From an uncultured Desulfuromonadales bacterium (lineage in GTDB: Bacteria; Desulfobacterota; Desulfuromonadia; Desulfuromonadales; Geopsychrobacteraceae): DNA of 58,990 bases. Each line of letters begins with the position of its first letter. Within the stretch, counting starts at the first letter, position 1. Shown one piece after another: positions 1 through 8,847 of this stretch. The position numbers and the translations under genes are program-made. The stretch lies in NCBI GenBank assembly GCA_947259685.1, contig CAMYNC010000020.1, positions 1 through 58,990 of the forward strand, given 5' to 3'. The notes beneath the pieces were generated by a model, which worked only from the letters and a program-made list of their open reading frames with translations, had not been told where the DNA came from and did not search any database.

Positions 1-619
1 CGTAGCTGCTATTTAGCCCGGTAAAAGGGCCGAGGGGGGCTGGATTATAACCAGCAGGTAAGATTAAGTCGTGATTGGCATCATTCGAAAGCGTCTGCAC
101 CCCATCGGTCATGACCAATTCCTGACGATGGTAGGCAAATCCGGCCTGGGGAGTGACAAACAGTTTGCCGTCCAAGAGAGCAAACTTTAAACCAACGGCT
201 CCGGAGAGGTCATAGGTATTGCCATCGCCGGCATCATTGTTAGATCTCGACCACTCCAAGGTTCGATCATCACCAGCATAATCAGAATCCTGATTATCGC
301 CGGAAACGATTTTCCCATAGCCAGCTTCAGCCTTGAGGAGGGTGTTGGCGTGCGCGAACAAGTCATTGGTCAACTCCAATTCGCCATGAAGAGATAACTG
401 CCAAAGGTCCAAATCATCCCAGGTCAATTCAGAAAAGATATTCGGACTGCCACCAGAGACAGTCCGGCCAATGCTCCAATCGAGTTTATCTGTCCGGTAC
501 CCAAGTTTCAAATCGGCGCTGGCGTCGACAATTTTATCAGGGATGGCAGCCTGGACAGAACAGGGCAGGCAGAAAAAGATCGACAGACCCAAGCAGAAAC
601 ACGAAAAAAGCGCTTTCAT
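1..619 (-). CDS. Outer-membrane beta-barrel protein, omptin-like (C-terminus beyond window)
   Basis: The frame starts with ATG at 619 and stays open to the window edge, giving about 206 residues. The N-terminus is a clear Sec signal peptide: MKAL, a hydrophobic stretch, then SVQAA before the mature IPDKIVDASADLKLGYR. The mature part is rich in alternating polar/aromatic strands and Asp/Gly/Asn loops (GDNQDSDYAGDDRTLEWS, then NNDAGDGNTYDLSG), typical of an outer-membrane barrel. The spacing of acidic loops and the WSIGRTVSG start are reminiscent of omptin-fold proteins, but the catalytic region cannot be assessed because the gene is cut. It is separated from leuD by a terminator, so it is its own unit. 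Barrel location is fairly sure; family membership is a guess. Confidence 0.7.
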   Translation of the reverse strand, partial: MKALFSCFCLGLSIFFCLPCSVQAAIPDKIVDASADLKLGYRTDKLDWSIGRTVSGGSPNIFSELTWDDLDLWQLSLHGELELTNDLFAHANTLLKAEAGYGKIVSGDNQDSDYAGDDRTLEWSRSNNDAGDGNTYDLSGAVGLKFALLDGKLFVTPQAGFAYHRQELVMTDGVQTLSNDANHDLILPAGYNPAPLGPFTGLNSSY

Positions 620-818
620 TTAAATCCCTAAAAACCCGTGGCAAACGCCCAATAAAAAACAGATCGATGATCCTAACATTTGCGGTCACAAACTTCATCA
701 TTTTTAAGCTGTACTAATATTACAAAAATACCCAGGCTGAGACCCCAGGAACATTTACGCGCTTTCTCAAATCGGAGGAACTAACTCGGCGCGGGGCAAA
801 CCGTAACAAAGGCCAAAC

Positions 819-847
819 AAAGGCCAACCGAATTCCGGCTGGCCTTT
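819..847 (-). terminator. Rho-independent terminator after leuD
   Basis: An 8-bp perfect stem (819-826 with 840-847) encloses a partly paired core. On the minus strand it is followed by T-rich sequence, and part of the stem (aaaggcca) recurs just downstream. It lies 25 bp past the leuD stop, so it closes the leuACD unit. Confidence 0.7.
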
Positions 848-872
848 GGTAGTCTTTCGATCGAACTATTTC

Positions 873-1403
873 TCAGTAGCGTGCGTCGGCGAACTCAACC
901 CAGCCACCGGCTTTTACCAGCGCTTTATCAAACTGGCTGATTTCAAAAGCGAACTGCTGTTCTTTACCGCCAGCTTTGGCGGTGACCTGCTGTGCCTCAA
1001 GATCGACAGCAACGGCAACTTTACCGGCCTGTTGCAGAGCGATCAACTGATTGATGTCCGACTTCGGCAGTTCGATCGCCAACATACCGCAGTTGAACAT
1101 ATTCTGCCGGAAGATCCGTGCATAGCTTTCAGCAATGATGGTGTGTACATCATTGACTTCAAACACCCAGGGAGCGTGTTCCCGCGAGGAACCACAACCG
1201 AAATTCTCGCGCGAAACAACCACGGTGGCATTTTTCAGATCATCACCTTTCGGATCAAAACCATCAAGTGTCAGATCTTCAAGGATATACGGGGTCAGGG
1301 CCTCTTTGGTCACCTCGGTGAGGTATTTGGCCGGAATGATTTCGTCGGTATTAATGTCGGACCGGTCGAGAAAAATTGCCGATCCACCAAATTTCTTCTG
1401 CAT
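873..1403 (-). CDS. leuD: 3-isopropylmalate dehydratase small subunit
   Basis: Small, swivelling subunit of isopropylmalate isomerase, which with LeuC converts 2- to 3-isopropylmalate in leucine synthesis. The 176-residue protein has the family signature DRSDINTDEIIPAKYL near residue 12 and the glycine/serine turn NFGCGSSREHAPW near residue 67 that shapes the substrate site. It is shorter than the enterobacterial LeuD (about 200 aa) and belongs to the compact, homoaconitase-like class common in anaerobes and archaea; such enzymes sometimes also act on citramalate, which cannot be decided here. A strong AGGAG site precedes the ATG. It follows leuC by 21 bp and is the last gene of the T-box-controlled leu operon. 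Confidence 0.95.
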   Translation of the reverse strand: MQKKFGGSAIFLDRSDINTDEIIPAKYLTEVTKEALTPYILEDLTLDGFDPKGDDLKNATVVVSRENFGCGSSREHAPWVFEVNDVHTIIAESYARIFRQNMFNCGMLAIELPKSDINQLIALQQAGKVAVAVDLEAQQVTAKAGGKEQQFAFEISQFDKALVKAGGWVEFADARY

Positions 1404-1424
1404 TCTTAATTCTCCTGAAGTCCT

Positions 1425-2705
1425 CTAAAGGGTGCGAGCGTCGGTAATGACACCGGTGATGGCAGTCGCGGCAGCGGTCGATGGACTCATCAGATGAACC
1501 ATACCGCCCTTGCCCATCCGCCCGTTGAAGTTGCGGTTGCTGGTTGCCGCGCAGACTTCCTCTTCAGCGAGCACACCGTTACTCATCCCAAGGCAGGCAC
1601 CGCAGGTCGGGTTGGTGACGCAGAAGCCGGCGTCCATGAAAATCTTGATGATCCCCTCATCAAGCGCCTGGCTGAAAATTTTCGGCGTTGCCGGAGAAAC
1701 GATCCCGCGAACCGTATCGGCAACCTTTTTCCCCTTGAGAACCTCAGCGGCCTGACGCAAATCTTCGATCCGGCCGTTGGTGCAGGTGCCGATATAGATC
1801 TGGTCGACTTTGGTCCCGGCCATCTCGCTGACCGGTTTGACGCAATCAGGTTTATAATCAAAGGTGACTTGTGGCTCAAGGCTGGAGACATCGACATCCA
1901 TCACCCTGTCGTAGTTGGCATCCGCATCGGAGACCCACTTGCAGTAATCTTCCAGCGCTGCTTCCTTGCTGGAAAATTCATCCTGAATAAACGGCCAGAG
2001 GTAGTCAACGGTGGTCATATCCGGCATGCAAACGCCGCAGGTGCCGCCCGCTTCAATCGCCATATTACAGAGGGTCATGCGCGCTTCCATACTCATCTGA
2101 TCGACGATCGGGCCACGGAATTCGATGACCCGGTCGGTCGCGCCGTTCACCCCGAGTTGGGCGATGACATAGAGGATCACGTCCTTGGCGTAAACCCCTT
2201 TCGGCAGCGTCCCGTTCAGGTTGACCCGGATCGTCGCCGGCTCACGGAAGGCGCAGACCCCCTTGAGGATACCGACTTCCAGATCCGTAGTACCAACACC
2301 GGCGGCAAATGCCCCGAAAGCGCCATGGGTGCAGGTGTGGCTGTCGCCCATGATGGCGGTATAACCGGGACGAATATAGCCCTTCTCCGGGAAGATCGCA
2401 TGACAAACGCCATTGTGACCGACATCGAAAAAGTCCGGAATCTCGTGACGACGGGCCCATTCGCGCAGAATCTTCGCCTGGGTCGCGGTCTTGGTGTCCT
2501 TCGACGGGGTGACGTGGTCGATAACCACCTTGATCTTGTCCTTGTCGAACACCCGGTCTTTGTTCCGCCAGACCAGATCGGCAATCGCCACCGGAGTGGT
2601 GATTTCGTGACAAAGCACCCGGTCGAGGCTGAGCACCTTGGTGCCTGCAAACGGCTCATCCTTGAGATGAGCGTCAAATACCTTTTCAGCTAACGTCTTG
2701 CCCAT
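1425..2705 (-). CDS. leuC: 3-isopropylmalate dehydratase large subunit
   Basis: Large, aconitase-fold subunit carrying the [4Fe-4S] cluster; acts with LeuD. The 426-aa length fits the short HACN/LeuC type II class rather than the 466-aa enterobacterial type. Cluster cysteines are visible in IGTCTNGRIEDL (near residue 304) and in NPTCGACLG (near residue 365); DHVTPSKD (near 63) and GDSHTCTHGAFG (near 119) are active-site segments. An AGGAG box stands 6 nt before the ATG. It sits between leuA and leuD with short gaps, consistent with one transcript. Oxygen-labile Fe-S enzymes of this class suit an anaerobe. Confidence 0.96.
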   Translation of the reverse strand: MGKTLAEKVFDAHLKDEPFAGTKVLSLDRVLCHEITTPVAIADLVWRNKDRVFDKDKIKVVIDHVTPSKDTKTATQAKILREWARRHEIPDFFDVGHNGVCHAIFPEKGYIRPGYTAIMGDSHTCTHGAFGAFAAGVGTTDLEVGILKGVCAFREPATIRVNLNGTLPKGVYAKDVILYVIAQLGVNGATDRVIEFRGPIVDQMSMEARMTLCNMAIEAGGTCGVCMPDMTTVDYLWPFIQDEFSSKEAALEDYCKWVSDADANYDRVMDVDVSSLEPQVTFDYKPDCVKPVSEMAGTKVDQIYIGTCTNGRIEDLRQAAEVLKGKKVADTVRGIVSPATPKIFSQALDEGIIKIFMDAGFCVTNPTCGACLGMSNGVLAEEEVCAATSNRNFNGRMGKGGMVHLMSPSTAAATAITGVITDARTL

Positions 2706-2739
2706 GAATTCTCCTGTTATCTGTTCAGTTTATTCGCGA

Positions 2740-4281
2740 TCAAATTTTGCCTTCAGCACGCTTGGTCATGCTGGCGATTTTATTCAACGCGTTAATATAA
2801 GCTTTCGCACTGGCGACAATAATATCGGGATGCGCTCCCTGGCCGAGAACCTCCCGACCCTCTGCGGTTTTAAGCCGCACAGTACACTCACCTTGCGCAT
2901 CGGTGCCGCCGGTGATTGCACCGACCGAGAAGTTGAGCAGTGGTGCGCTACTGCCGGTCAGCTGTTTGATCGCCTTAAAAGTGGCATCGACGGGACCGTC
3001 GCCCATCACCGCAGTCTTCTTCACCTCACCATCAACCTCCATTTGCACCGTAGCGGTCGGCGCGGCGAAGGAACCGGAACTGACATTCATCTGCACCAAC
3101 TTAATGCTATCCGGGACCCGCAAGACCTCATCAGCGACAATGGCGTCAAGATCTTCATCGAAGATCTCCTTTTTCATGTCCGCCAGCGACTTAAAGCGGA
3201 CAAAGGCCTTTTCTATCTCTTCCTTACTCAGATCGTAACCAAGAATTTTAAGCCGATCGATAAAGGCATGTCGCCCTGAGTGTTTGCCAAGAACCAATTT
3301 GTTCTGGTTCAAGCCGACCGATTCGGGTGTCATGATCTCATAGGTTTCTTTATTCATCAGTACGCCGTGCTGATGAATACCTGCCTCGTGGGCAAACGCA
3401 TTGGCGCCGACAATCGCTTTGTTCTGTTGCACCTGGATGCCGGTAATCGTCGAGAGCAGCTTGCTCGACGGGGTGATCTGTTCGGTGGCGACATCGGTGG
3501 TAAAAGAAAGGATGTCATGCCGGGTGCGCAGGGTCATCACCACTTCTTCAAGGGAACAGTTTCCAGCCCGCTCCCCGATCCCGTTGACGGTACATTCGAC
3601 CTGCCGCGCACCCGCCTGAATCGCGGTTAACGAGTTGGCCACGGCCAGGCCAAGGTCGTTGTGACAGTGGACCGAAATGATCGCCTTATCGATATTGCTG
3701 ACATGCTCCTTCAGGTAACTGATGATGTTGAAATACTCCGAAGGGATGGTGTAACCGACGGTGTCGGGGATATTGACAGTGGTCGCACCAGCTTCGATCA
3801 CCGCCTGGATCACCTGGGCAAGAAACGGCAGGCGGGTGCGGGCGGCGTCCTCAGCAGAGAATTCGACATTGGGGGTATAGCCCGCAGCGCGGGTCACAGC
3901 AGCAATAGCGGTATCGATGACCTGCTGCTCGCTCATTTTCAGCTTGTGCTCCATATGAATATCGCTGGTAGCGATAAAGGTATGGATACGGCCTCGTTCT
4001 CCGGCGTATTGCAAGGCTTCCCAGGCGCGATCGATGTCCATGTTATTCGCTCGCGAAAGGCCGGCAATTTGTGGTCCTTTTATCGTCTGGGCGATCTTTT
4101 TAACCGCTTCAAAATCGCCATCGGAAGCGATCGGGAAGCCAGCCTCCATAACATCGACGTTGAGTCGTTCAAGTTGGTGAGCAATGCGCAACTTTTCTTC
4201 GATGTTCATACTCGCGCCAGGAGACTGTTCACCGTCGCGTAAGGTGGTATCGAAAATAATGATTTTTTCTTTTTGACTCAT
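2740..4281 (-). CDS. leuA: 2-isopropylmalate synthase
   Basis: Condenses acetyl-CoA with 2-oxoisovalerate, the committed step of leucine synthesis. The protein (513 aa from the chosen ATG) opens with IIFDTTLRDGEQSPGASM, the metal- and substrate-binding signature of the HMGL-like TIM barrel, has the metal ligands in SVHCHNDLGLAVANS and the flexible-hinge GIGERAGN segment, and ends in the LeuA regulatory dimer domain that binds leucine (from about residue 385). An in-frame start 12 codons upstream exists, but the ATG at 4281 has a GAGG-type site at proper spacing and matches the usual N-terminus. Regulation is double: a T-box leader for the transcript and probably leucine feedback on the enzyme. 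leuB is not in the operon. Confidence 0.95.
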   Translation of the reverse strand: MSQKEKIIIFDTTLRDGEQSPGASMNIEEKLRIAHQLERLNVDVMEAGFPIASDGDFEAVKKIAQTIKGPQIAGLSRANNMDIDRAWEALQYAGERGRIHTFIATSDIHMEHKLKMSEQQVIDTAIAAVTRAAGYTPNVEFSAEDAARTRLPFLAQVIQAVIEAGATTVNIPDTVGYTIPSEYFNIISYLKEHVSNIDKAIISVHCHNDLGLAVANSLTAIQAGARQVECTVNGIGERAGNCSLEEVVMTLRTRHDILSFTTDVATEQITPSSKLLSTITGIQVQQNKAIVGANAFAHEAGIHQHGVLMNKETYEIMTPESVGLNQNKLVLGKHSGRHAFIDRLKILGYDLSKEEIEKAFVRFKSLADMKKEIFDEDLDAIVADEVLRVPDSIKLVQMNVSSGSFAAPTATVQMEVDGEVKKTAVMGDGPVDATFKAIKQLTGSSAPLLNFSVGAITGGTDAQGECTVRLKTAEGREVLGQGAHPDIIVASAKAYINALNKIASMTKRAEGKI

Positions 4282-4428
4282 GGCTTTATCCTCATCCTTG
4301 TGGCGCCCATCGGTCAAGTCCAGGGCAGTTCCGGTTCGTGTCGATAACGCTTATCAGAGTTTTTAGTCGCAGGTCACTCAGGTCAGATTCCACACAGAAC
4401 CACCCCCTTTCGGTTACTTCATTGCTGG

Positions 4429-4474
4429 AAAAAATAAAAAAGCTCTCGCCCTGTAAAAACAGGGGCGAGAGCTT
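4429..4474 (-). terminator. T-box leader terminator
   Basis: A 15/16-bp stem (4440-4454 with 4459-4474, one bulged C) with a 4-base A-only loop on the plus strand is followed on the minus strand by a run of about 12 nearly uninterrupted T (complement of 4429-4440). It lies about 150 bp before the leuA start and directly after the T-box sequence. Confidence 0.92.
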
Positions 4475-4686
4475 AAATGCTTCGCGGTACCACCCTGGTT
4501 CGTCCACTCATGCCATGGCATGAGTAAACCTTCTTTATCCCTTTACGCAGGCTCACGACAGAAACTAACCGGCAAGCGGCTTCATCCCTGCGGCTCCAAG
4601 GCGAGTTCAGTGAGCGTCCGTACCGGCTTGCAGCAACCGCCGGCTCTCTAAAACGGAAGAATCACCTACTACTCCTCTTCAACGCC
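4429..4686 (-). promoter_or_regulatory. T-box leader with leucine (CTC) specifier controlling leuACD
   Basis: Read on the minus strand this leader shows the T-box parts in order. A Stem I 5' region with AGTAGTAGGTGATT lies near 4660-4675. An AGAGAGCCGGCGGTTGCTG apical segment follows. The specifier loop reads GAA-CTC-GCC-TTGGAG with the CTC (Leu) codon at 4603-4605. The canonical AGGGTGGTACCGCG box is at 4484-4497, and a terminator at 4429-4474 can be replaced by the antiterminator. Family knowledge: uncharged tRNA pairs by its anticodon with the specifier and by its NCCA end with the UGG bulge, allowing read-through. A CTC specifier in front of leuA is what the model predicts. Secondary structure was judged by eye. 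Confidence 0.95.
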
Positions 4687-4702
4687 TTTCAATTGAAAAA
4701 TG

Positions 4703-4731
4703 ATTCAACCGGAAAAACAGGGCCGAGTCAA
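4703..4731 (-). promoter_or_regulatory. Sigma-70 type promoter of the leu T-box leader
   Basis: TTGACT (complement of 4726-4731) is separated by 17 bp from TTGAAT (complement of 4703-4708). Its position places the RNA start just before Stem I of the T-box leader, as expected. The -35 is near consensus and the -10 is 4/6. Confidence 0.6.
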
Positions 4732-4809
4732 GCAGTTTTAAAACGAGCCCCTCATTTACCAGCGGTTTTTCATTTTGCAGAAACTTAGGTGCCGTCTGCC
4801 AAAATAGGG

Positions 4810-5577
4810 TTAACTTTCTGGGGCCGGCTCCTCTTCGCCGGATTTTTTCCGCCGGGAATAAAAATGACCGACCGGACCTGAGGCCAGATAGACCATGCCG
4901 ATGGTAAACAGCATAACTTCCGGTTGAGCGACGATGACGATCAACAACATAATCGCAACCACCAGCAACATAAAAGGCTGACGCTTGAAGAGATCTGGAT
5001 CTTTCAGAGAAAAATACTTGATATTGCTGACCATCAGGTAAGCCAACAGGAACACCAGCAACACCATAGAGACTTTTTTAATCGTCCCGGTTCCACCCAA
5101 CTCAAAGAACAGCAACACGCAGGTGGCCACGATACTGGCAGCTGCGGGGATCGGCATACCGATGAAGCGCTTCGATTCAACGGTCGAGACCTGCACGTTA
5201 AAGCGAGCCAGTCGCAGGGCACCACAGACAACATATAAAAATGCCGCCAGCCAGCCGAGCTTGCCGTAAGGCTTGAGCGCCCAGGTGTACAGGAGGACCC
5301 CGGGAGCCACCCCAAAAGCAACGACATCGGCCAGCGAGTCGAGTTCCATACCGAACTTGCTGGTGGTTCCAGTAAGACGCGCCACCTTACCGTCTAAACC
5401 GTCAAGAATAGCGGAGAGTAAAATAAACCAGGCGGCCCGCACAAAGTTGCCATCGGTCGACGCAATGATGACGTAGAATCCTGCAAACAGGCTGCCGGCA
5501 GTAATCAGGTTCGGTAGAACATAAACCCCTTTGCGCAGGTTTTCCCGCTTATCAGTTTTAACAATTTCTTCGCTCAA
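4810..5577 (-). CDS. pssA: CDP-diacylglycerol-serine O-phosphatidyltransferase
   Basis: Makes phosphatidylserine from CDP-diacylglycerol and serine at the inner membrane. The 255-aa protein carries the CDP-alcohol phosphotransferase motif DG-x2-AR-x8-G-x3-D-x3-D, read from DGKVARLTGTTSKFGMELD into SLAD (around residues 62-84), and about seven hydrophobic segments. This is the integral-membrane, type II PssA rather than the E. coli peripheral enzyme. It overlaps the end of psd by 4 bp (ATGA arrangement), so the two steps of phosphatidylethanolamine synthesis are translationally coupled. No clear terminator follows. Confidence 0.93.
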   Translation of the reverse strand: MSEEIVKTDKRENLRKGVYVLPNLITAGSLFAGFYVIIASTDGNFVRAAWFILLSAILDGLDGKVARLTGTTSKFGMELDSLADVVAFGVAPGVLLYTWALKPYGKLGWLAAFLYVVCGALRLARFNVQVSTVESKRFIGMPIPAAASIVATCVLLFFELGGTGTIKKVSMVLLVFLLAYLMVSNIKYFSLKDPDLFKRQPFMLLVVAIMLLIVIVAQPEVMLFTIGMVYLASGPVGHFYSRRKKSGEEEPAPES

Positions 5578-6218
5578 GGCAGGGTCCCCAATACAGTTTC
5601 TCCGGCCACCGTTTTGGCACCTAAGGTCACCGCAACCTCGCTGCCATTCGGAAAGTAAATATCGACTCGGGAGCCAAAGCGGATCAGGCCATAGCGCATC
5701 CCCCGCTGCAGCAGATCACCGATCACCGGGTAGGTCACAATCCGCCGAGCGACCAGGCCGGCGATTTGAACAAACAGAATCCGCTGACCAGCTGCGGTTT
5801 CGAGCAGCAGACCGGCCTGCTCATTACAGGAGGCCGCTTTATCCAGGGAAGCATTCACAAACGCCCCCTTCTGATAGTATTTCTCAACCACTTTCCCATC
5901 GCATGGGACGCGGTTGACATGCACATTGAAGACGTTCATGAAAATACTCACCTTGGTCACCCGGTCTTTGAAGTAACGGTCCTCCTGAACTTCGCCGACA
6001 AAGATCACCTTGCCATCAGCCGGGGCCACAACCAACTTTTCCCCAGCCGGTATGCTGCGCTCCGGGTTGCGGAAAAAGTAAACACTGAACAGGGTCAGCG
6101 CCAGCATGATCAGGGCGAAAAAGCTCCAGCCGAGCAGCGCAAAGACCAGGGTGACAAAACCGAACAGACCTATAAATGGGTAACCTTCTTTAGCAATCGG
6201 TTGATTCTGATTCTGCAT
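5574..6218 (-). CDS. psd: Phosphatidylserine decarboxylase proenzyme
   Basis: Converts phosphatidylserine to phosphatidylethanolamine. The 214-aa protein is the short, archaeal/deltaproteobacterial form. The self-cleavage site is visible as FGSRVD, with the pyruvoyl-forming serine at about residue 183. Two N-terminal hydrophobic segments (about residues 12-50) anchor it, and a conserved FMNVFNVHVNRVP segment lies around residue 92. AGGAAAA precedes the ATG. It is paired with pssA. A terminator lies upstream, between ilvN and psd, so the pair probably has its own promoter in the 216-bp gap. Confidence 0.93.
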   Translation of the reverse strand: MQNQNQPIAKEGYPFIGLFGFVTLVFALLGWSFFALIMLALTLFSVYFFRNPERSIPAGEKLVVAPADGKVIFVGEVQEDRYFKDRVTKVSIFMNVFNVHVNRVPCDGKVVEKYYQKGAFVNASLDKAASCNEQAGLLLETAAGQRILFVQIAGLVARRIVTYPVIGDLLQRGMRYGLIRFGSRVDIYFPNGSEVAVTLGAKTVAGETVLGTLP

Positions 6219-6240
6219 TTTTCCTATCCACTCATGAAGG

Positions 6241-6274
6241 TGAAAAAGGGCGGCGAAAAGCCTGCCCTTTTTCA
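6241..6274 (-). terminator. Terminator between ilvN and psd
   Basis: An 11-bp perfect stem, tgaaaaagggc (6241-6251) with its complement at 6264-6274, extended by two GC pairs, has A/T runs on both sides. It can work on the minus strand after ilvN; the rest of the 216-bp gap shows no gene. Confidence 0.6.
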
Positions 6275-6434
6275 GAAACTAGCAAACAATTTTGCCATTG
6301 CAAAACCGAAAACACTCTGCTTGAGGCAAGACCACGATTAAAACAATTTCAGCGGTTGATTTTATACCACAGCCTGCCTGGTTTAGGCAAAATTAAACCG
6401 GATCCGCTTATCGTCGCAACGCCCCGGAATCTTC

Positions 6435-6926
6435 TCAACCAGCAACTCCCTTGGCTCCGCGGCCAATGACCACTGGACCAGAGCGGACGATCTCTTTGAT
6501 CCCCATCGGCCGCAGCAGTTCAAGTAAAGCATTGATCTTGGCTGGCGCGCCAGTGATTTCAATCGTGTAAGATTTAGGTGTAACATCAACCACTTTAGCA
6601 CGGAAAATATCGACAATCCGCAACGCTTCGGCGCGAGAATCGGCTTCAGCGTTAACCTTGATCAGAGCCAGTTCGCGCGCGACATAGTCTTCACCGGTAA
6701 AATCGACCACTTTGATGGTCGAAATCAGCTTATTCAGCTGCTTGTTGATCTGTTCAAGAATTCGATCGTCGCCGGTGGTGACCAGAGTCATCCGGGAAAT
6801 CCCCTCTTCCATGGTCGGTGCCACGCAGAGACTCTCGATATTGAAGCCACGCCCGGAAAAAAGACCAGAAATGCGCGACAACACGCCGAATTCATTCTCT
6901 ACCAATACAGAAATTGTATGTCTCAT
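6435..6926 (-). CDS. ilvN: Acetolactate synthase small (regulatory) subunit
   Basis: Regulatory subunit of acetohydroxyacid synthase, needed for full activity and for valine feedback. At 163 aa it has the standard two domains: an N-terminal ACT domain opening with MRHTISVLVENEFGVLSRIS and ending near residue 75, and a C-terminal domain. The start at 6926 is chosen because GGGAGG stands 8 nt upstream; the longer in-frame start would add 11 residues not seen in the family. It follows ilvB by 65 bp. In related genomes ilvC usually comes next, but here it does not. Confidence 0.94.
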   Translation of the reverse strand: MRHTISVLVENEFGVLSRISGLFSGRGFNIESLCVAPTMEEGISRMTLVTTGDDRILEQINKQLNKLISTIKVVDFTGEDYVARELALIKVNAEADSRAEALRIVDIFRAKVVDVTPKSYTIEITGAPAKINALLELLRPMGIKEIVRSGPVVIGRGAKGVAG

Positions 6927-6991
6927 TCTCTCAATCCTCCCGGCCATCATGCTGGCCATTGCATCCCTCTAAATTCAACTGGCGCTGTTTT

Positions 6992-8689
6992 TTAAGAGGC
7001 CAGAACCATCTCATGAATCGCTTTTCCTGCCGGAACCATCGGCAACACGTTCTCTTCTCGAGCGACCTTGAATTCCATCAGCACCGGCCCCGGGGTGTCC
7101 AGGGCGGCTTGAATGGTCTTTTCAACATCCCCAACCTTGGACGCATGCAAACCGGTGGCGCCATAGGCCTCTGCCAACTTGATGAAGTCGATCGGCAGCT
7201 CCATGCAGGTCTGGCTGTAACGTTTCTCGAAAAACATCTGCTGCCACTGGCGCACCATGCCCAAAAAGTTATTGTTGAGGATCGCAATCTTAACCGGCAA
7301 GCGATACTGCACCAGCGTGGCGAGTTCCTGCGAGTTCATCTGAAACGAGCCGTCCCCGGAGATATCGATGACCTGGCGCTCGGGGAAGGCGACCTGGGCA
7401 CCCAACGCCGCCGGCAACCCAAAGCCCATGGTGCCAAGCCCTCCAGAGGTCAGGAAGGTCCGCGGTTGCCGGAACTGAAAAAACTGTGCGGTCCACATCT
7501 GGTGCTGGCCAACCTCAGTGGTGATGATGGCATCATCAGCAGTCAACTCGCGAATTTTCTCAATCACAAACTGCGGTTTGATGACCGACTCCGAGGCTGT
7601 GTAGCCCATCGGATGGGTCTGCTGCCACTCTGCGATGCTGGCTCGCCAGTCCTCAGTATTTGCGACCAACTTCTGTACCGCCTCCCCCTGCTCGGCAAGC
7701 TTAGCGTTGAGATTGCTAAGCACATCCTGCAAATCACCGACAATTGGCAAATCGACGGCAACATTCTTTTTAATCGAGGTCGGATCGATATCGATATGGA
7801 TGACCTTGGCCTTGTTGGCAAAACTGTCGATGCGACCGGTCACCCGATCATCGAAACGGGCACCGACCGCAATCAACAGGTCACATTCGGTGACCGACAT
7901 ATTGGCGTAAAAGGTGCCATGCATACCGAGCATCCCCAACGCCAGCGAATGATTCTGCGGGAACCCGGACATCGCCATTAAAGTCGTGGTAACTGGGGTC
8001 TGGGTCAGTTCGGCCAGTTTGACCAGTTCGTCATTGGCGGCCGCAAGATTGATACCGCCGCCGACATAGAGCACTGGTCGGCGTGCTTCGAGAATCATTT
8101 TGGCGGCCTTATCGATCTGCCGGCTGTTGCCAGCGTAGGTCGGCTTGTAACCGCGCAGCTTGACCTTGTCCGGATACTTGAATTTGTGCTTCTGGACCTG
8201 AATATCTTTCGGCAGATCGATCAACACCGGCCCAGGACGACCGGTGCGGGCAATATAGAAAGCTTCTTTTACGGTGCGCGCCAGATCGCGGATATCCTGC
8301 ACCAGAAAATTATGTTTGGTACAGGGCCGGGTGATCCCGCACATATCCGCTTCCTGGAAGGCGTCGTTACCGATCAACGGGGTCGGTACCTGACCGGTTA
8401 TCACCACCATCGGGATCGAATCCATGTAGGCGGTCGCGATGCCGGTGACGGTATTGGTCGCCCCCGGACCGCTGGTGGCAATCGCGACCCCGACCTTACC
8501 GGTGCAGCGGGCGTAACCATCGGCGGCATGGACCGCGGCCTGCTCGTGGCGGGTGAGAATATGCTCGATCGGGGAATCGAAAAGATCATCATAGATATTG
8601 ATGACGGCGCCGCCAGGGTAACCGAAGACGGTTTCAACCCCTTCTTCCTGTAAGCAGGCGAGTAAAATTTGCGATCCGGTCAGTTCCAC
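6992..8689 (-). CDS. ilvB: Acetolactate synthase large (catalytic) subunit
   Basis: Thiamine-diphosphate enzyme that makes 2-acetolactate or 2-aceto-2-hydroxybutyrate, the shared first step to valine, leucine and isoleucine. The N-terminal TPP domain shows [14 protein letters not shown] and the catalytic glutamate in [16 protein letters not shown]. The C-terminal TPP-binding [15 protein letters not shown] leads into [12 protein letters not shown]. The start is set at the GTG at 8689, which has AGGAGG at ideal spacing; the frame can also be read from a TTG six codons earlier, but the ribosome site would then fall inside the gene. Length 565 aa is typical. Confidence 0.95.
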   Translation of the reverse strand: MELTGSQILLACLQEEGVETVFGYPGGAVINIYDDLFDSPIEHILTRHEQAAVHAADGYARCTGKVGVAIATSGPGATNTVTGIATAYMDSIPMVVITGQVPTPLIGNDAFQEADMCGITRPCTKHNFLVQDIRDLARTVKEAFYIARTGRPGPVLIDLPKDIQVQKHKFKYPDKVKLRGYKPTYAGNSRQIDKAAKMILEARRPVLYVGGGINLAAANDELVKLAELTQTPVTTTLMAMSGFPQNHSLALGMLGMHGTFYANMSVTECDLLIAVGARFDDRVTGRIDSFANKAKVIHIDIDPTSIKKNVAVDLPIVGDLQDVLSNLNAKLAEQGEAVQKLVANTEDWRASIAEWQQTHPMGYTASESVIKPQFVIEKIRELTADDAIITTEVGQHQMWTAQFFQFRQPRTFLTSGGLGTMGFGLPAALGAQVAFPERQVIDISGDGSFQMNSQELATLVQYRLPVKIAILNNNFLGMVRQWQQMFFEKRYSQTCMELPIDFIKLAEAYGATGLHASKVGDVEKTIQAALDTPGPVLMEFKVAREENVLPMVPAGKAIHEMVLAS

Positions 8690-8847
8690 CTGATCCTCCT
8701 CTGGCAACTTAAAATATAAAGCTGCAGTCTCTTAAAAAAAATAGAAATAAACGGGATGGCGATGAAAACCACCGCCAGCTGCGATGGAATGGAGTTTAAC
8801 GCCGCATAAATATAAAGATCAATATGTCTTCCACCTAAAAGGCAAAT

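Noticed and set aside
1494..2693. Open frame of about 400 codons on the plus strand opposite leuC
   Set aside because: Same shadow effect; composition rich in His/Asp/Arg typical of an antisense reading of leuC.
4292..4507. Short frame within the leu leader
   Set aside because: It runs through the T-box and terminator structure; no leader-peptide logic is needed since the T-box explains control.
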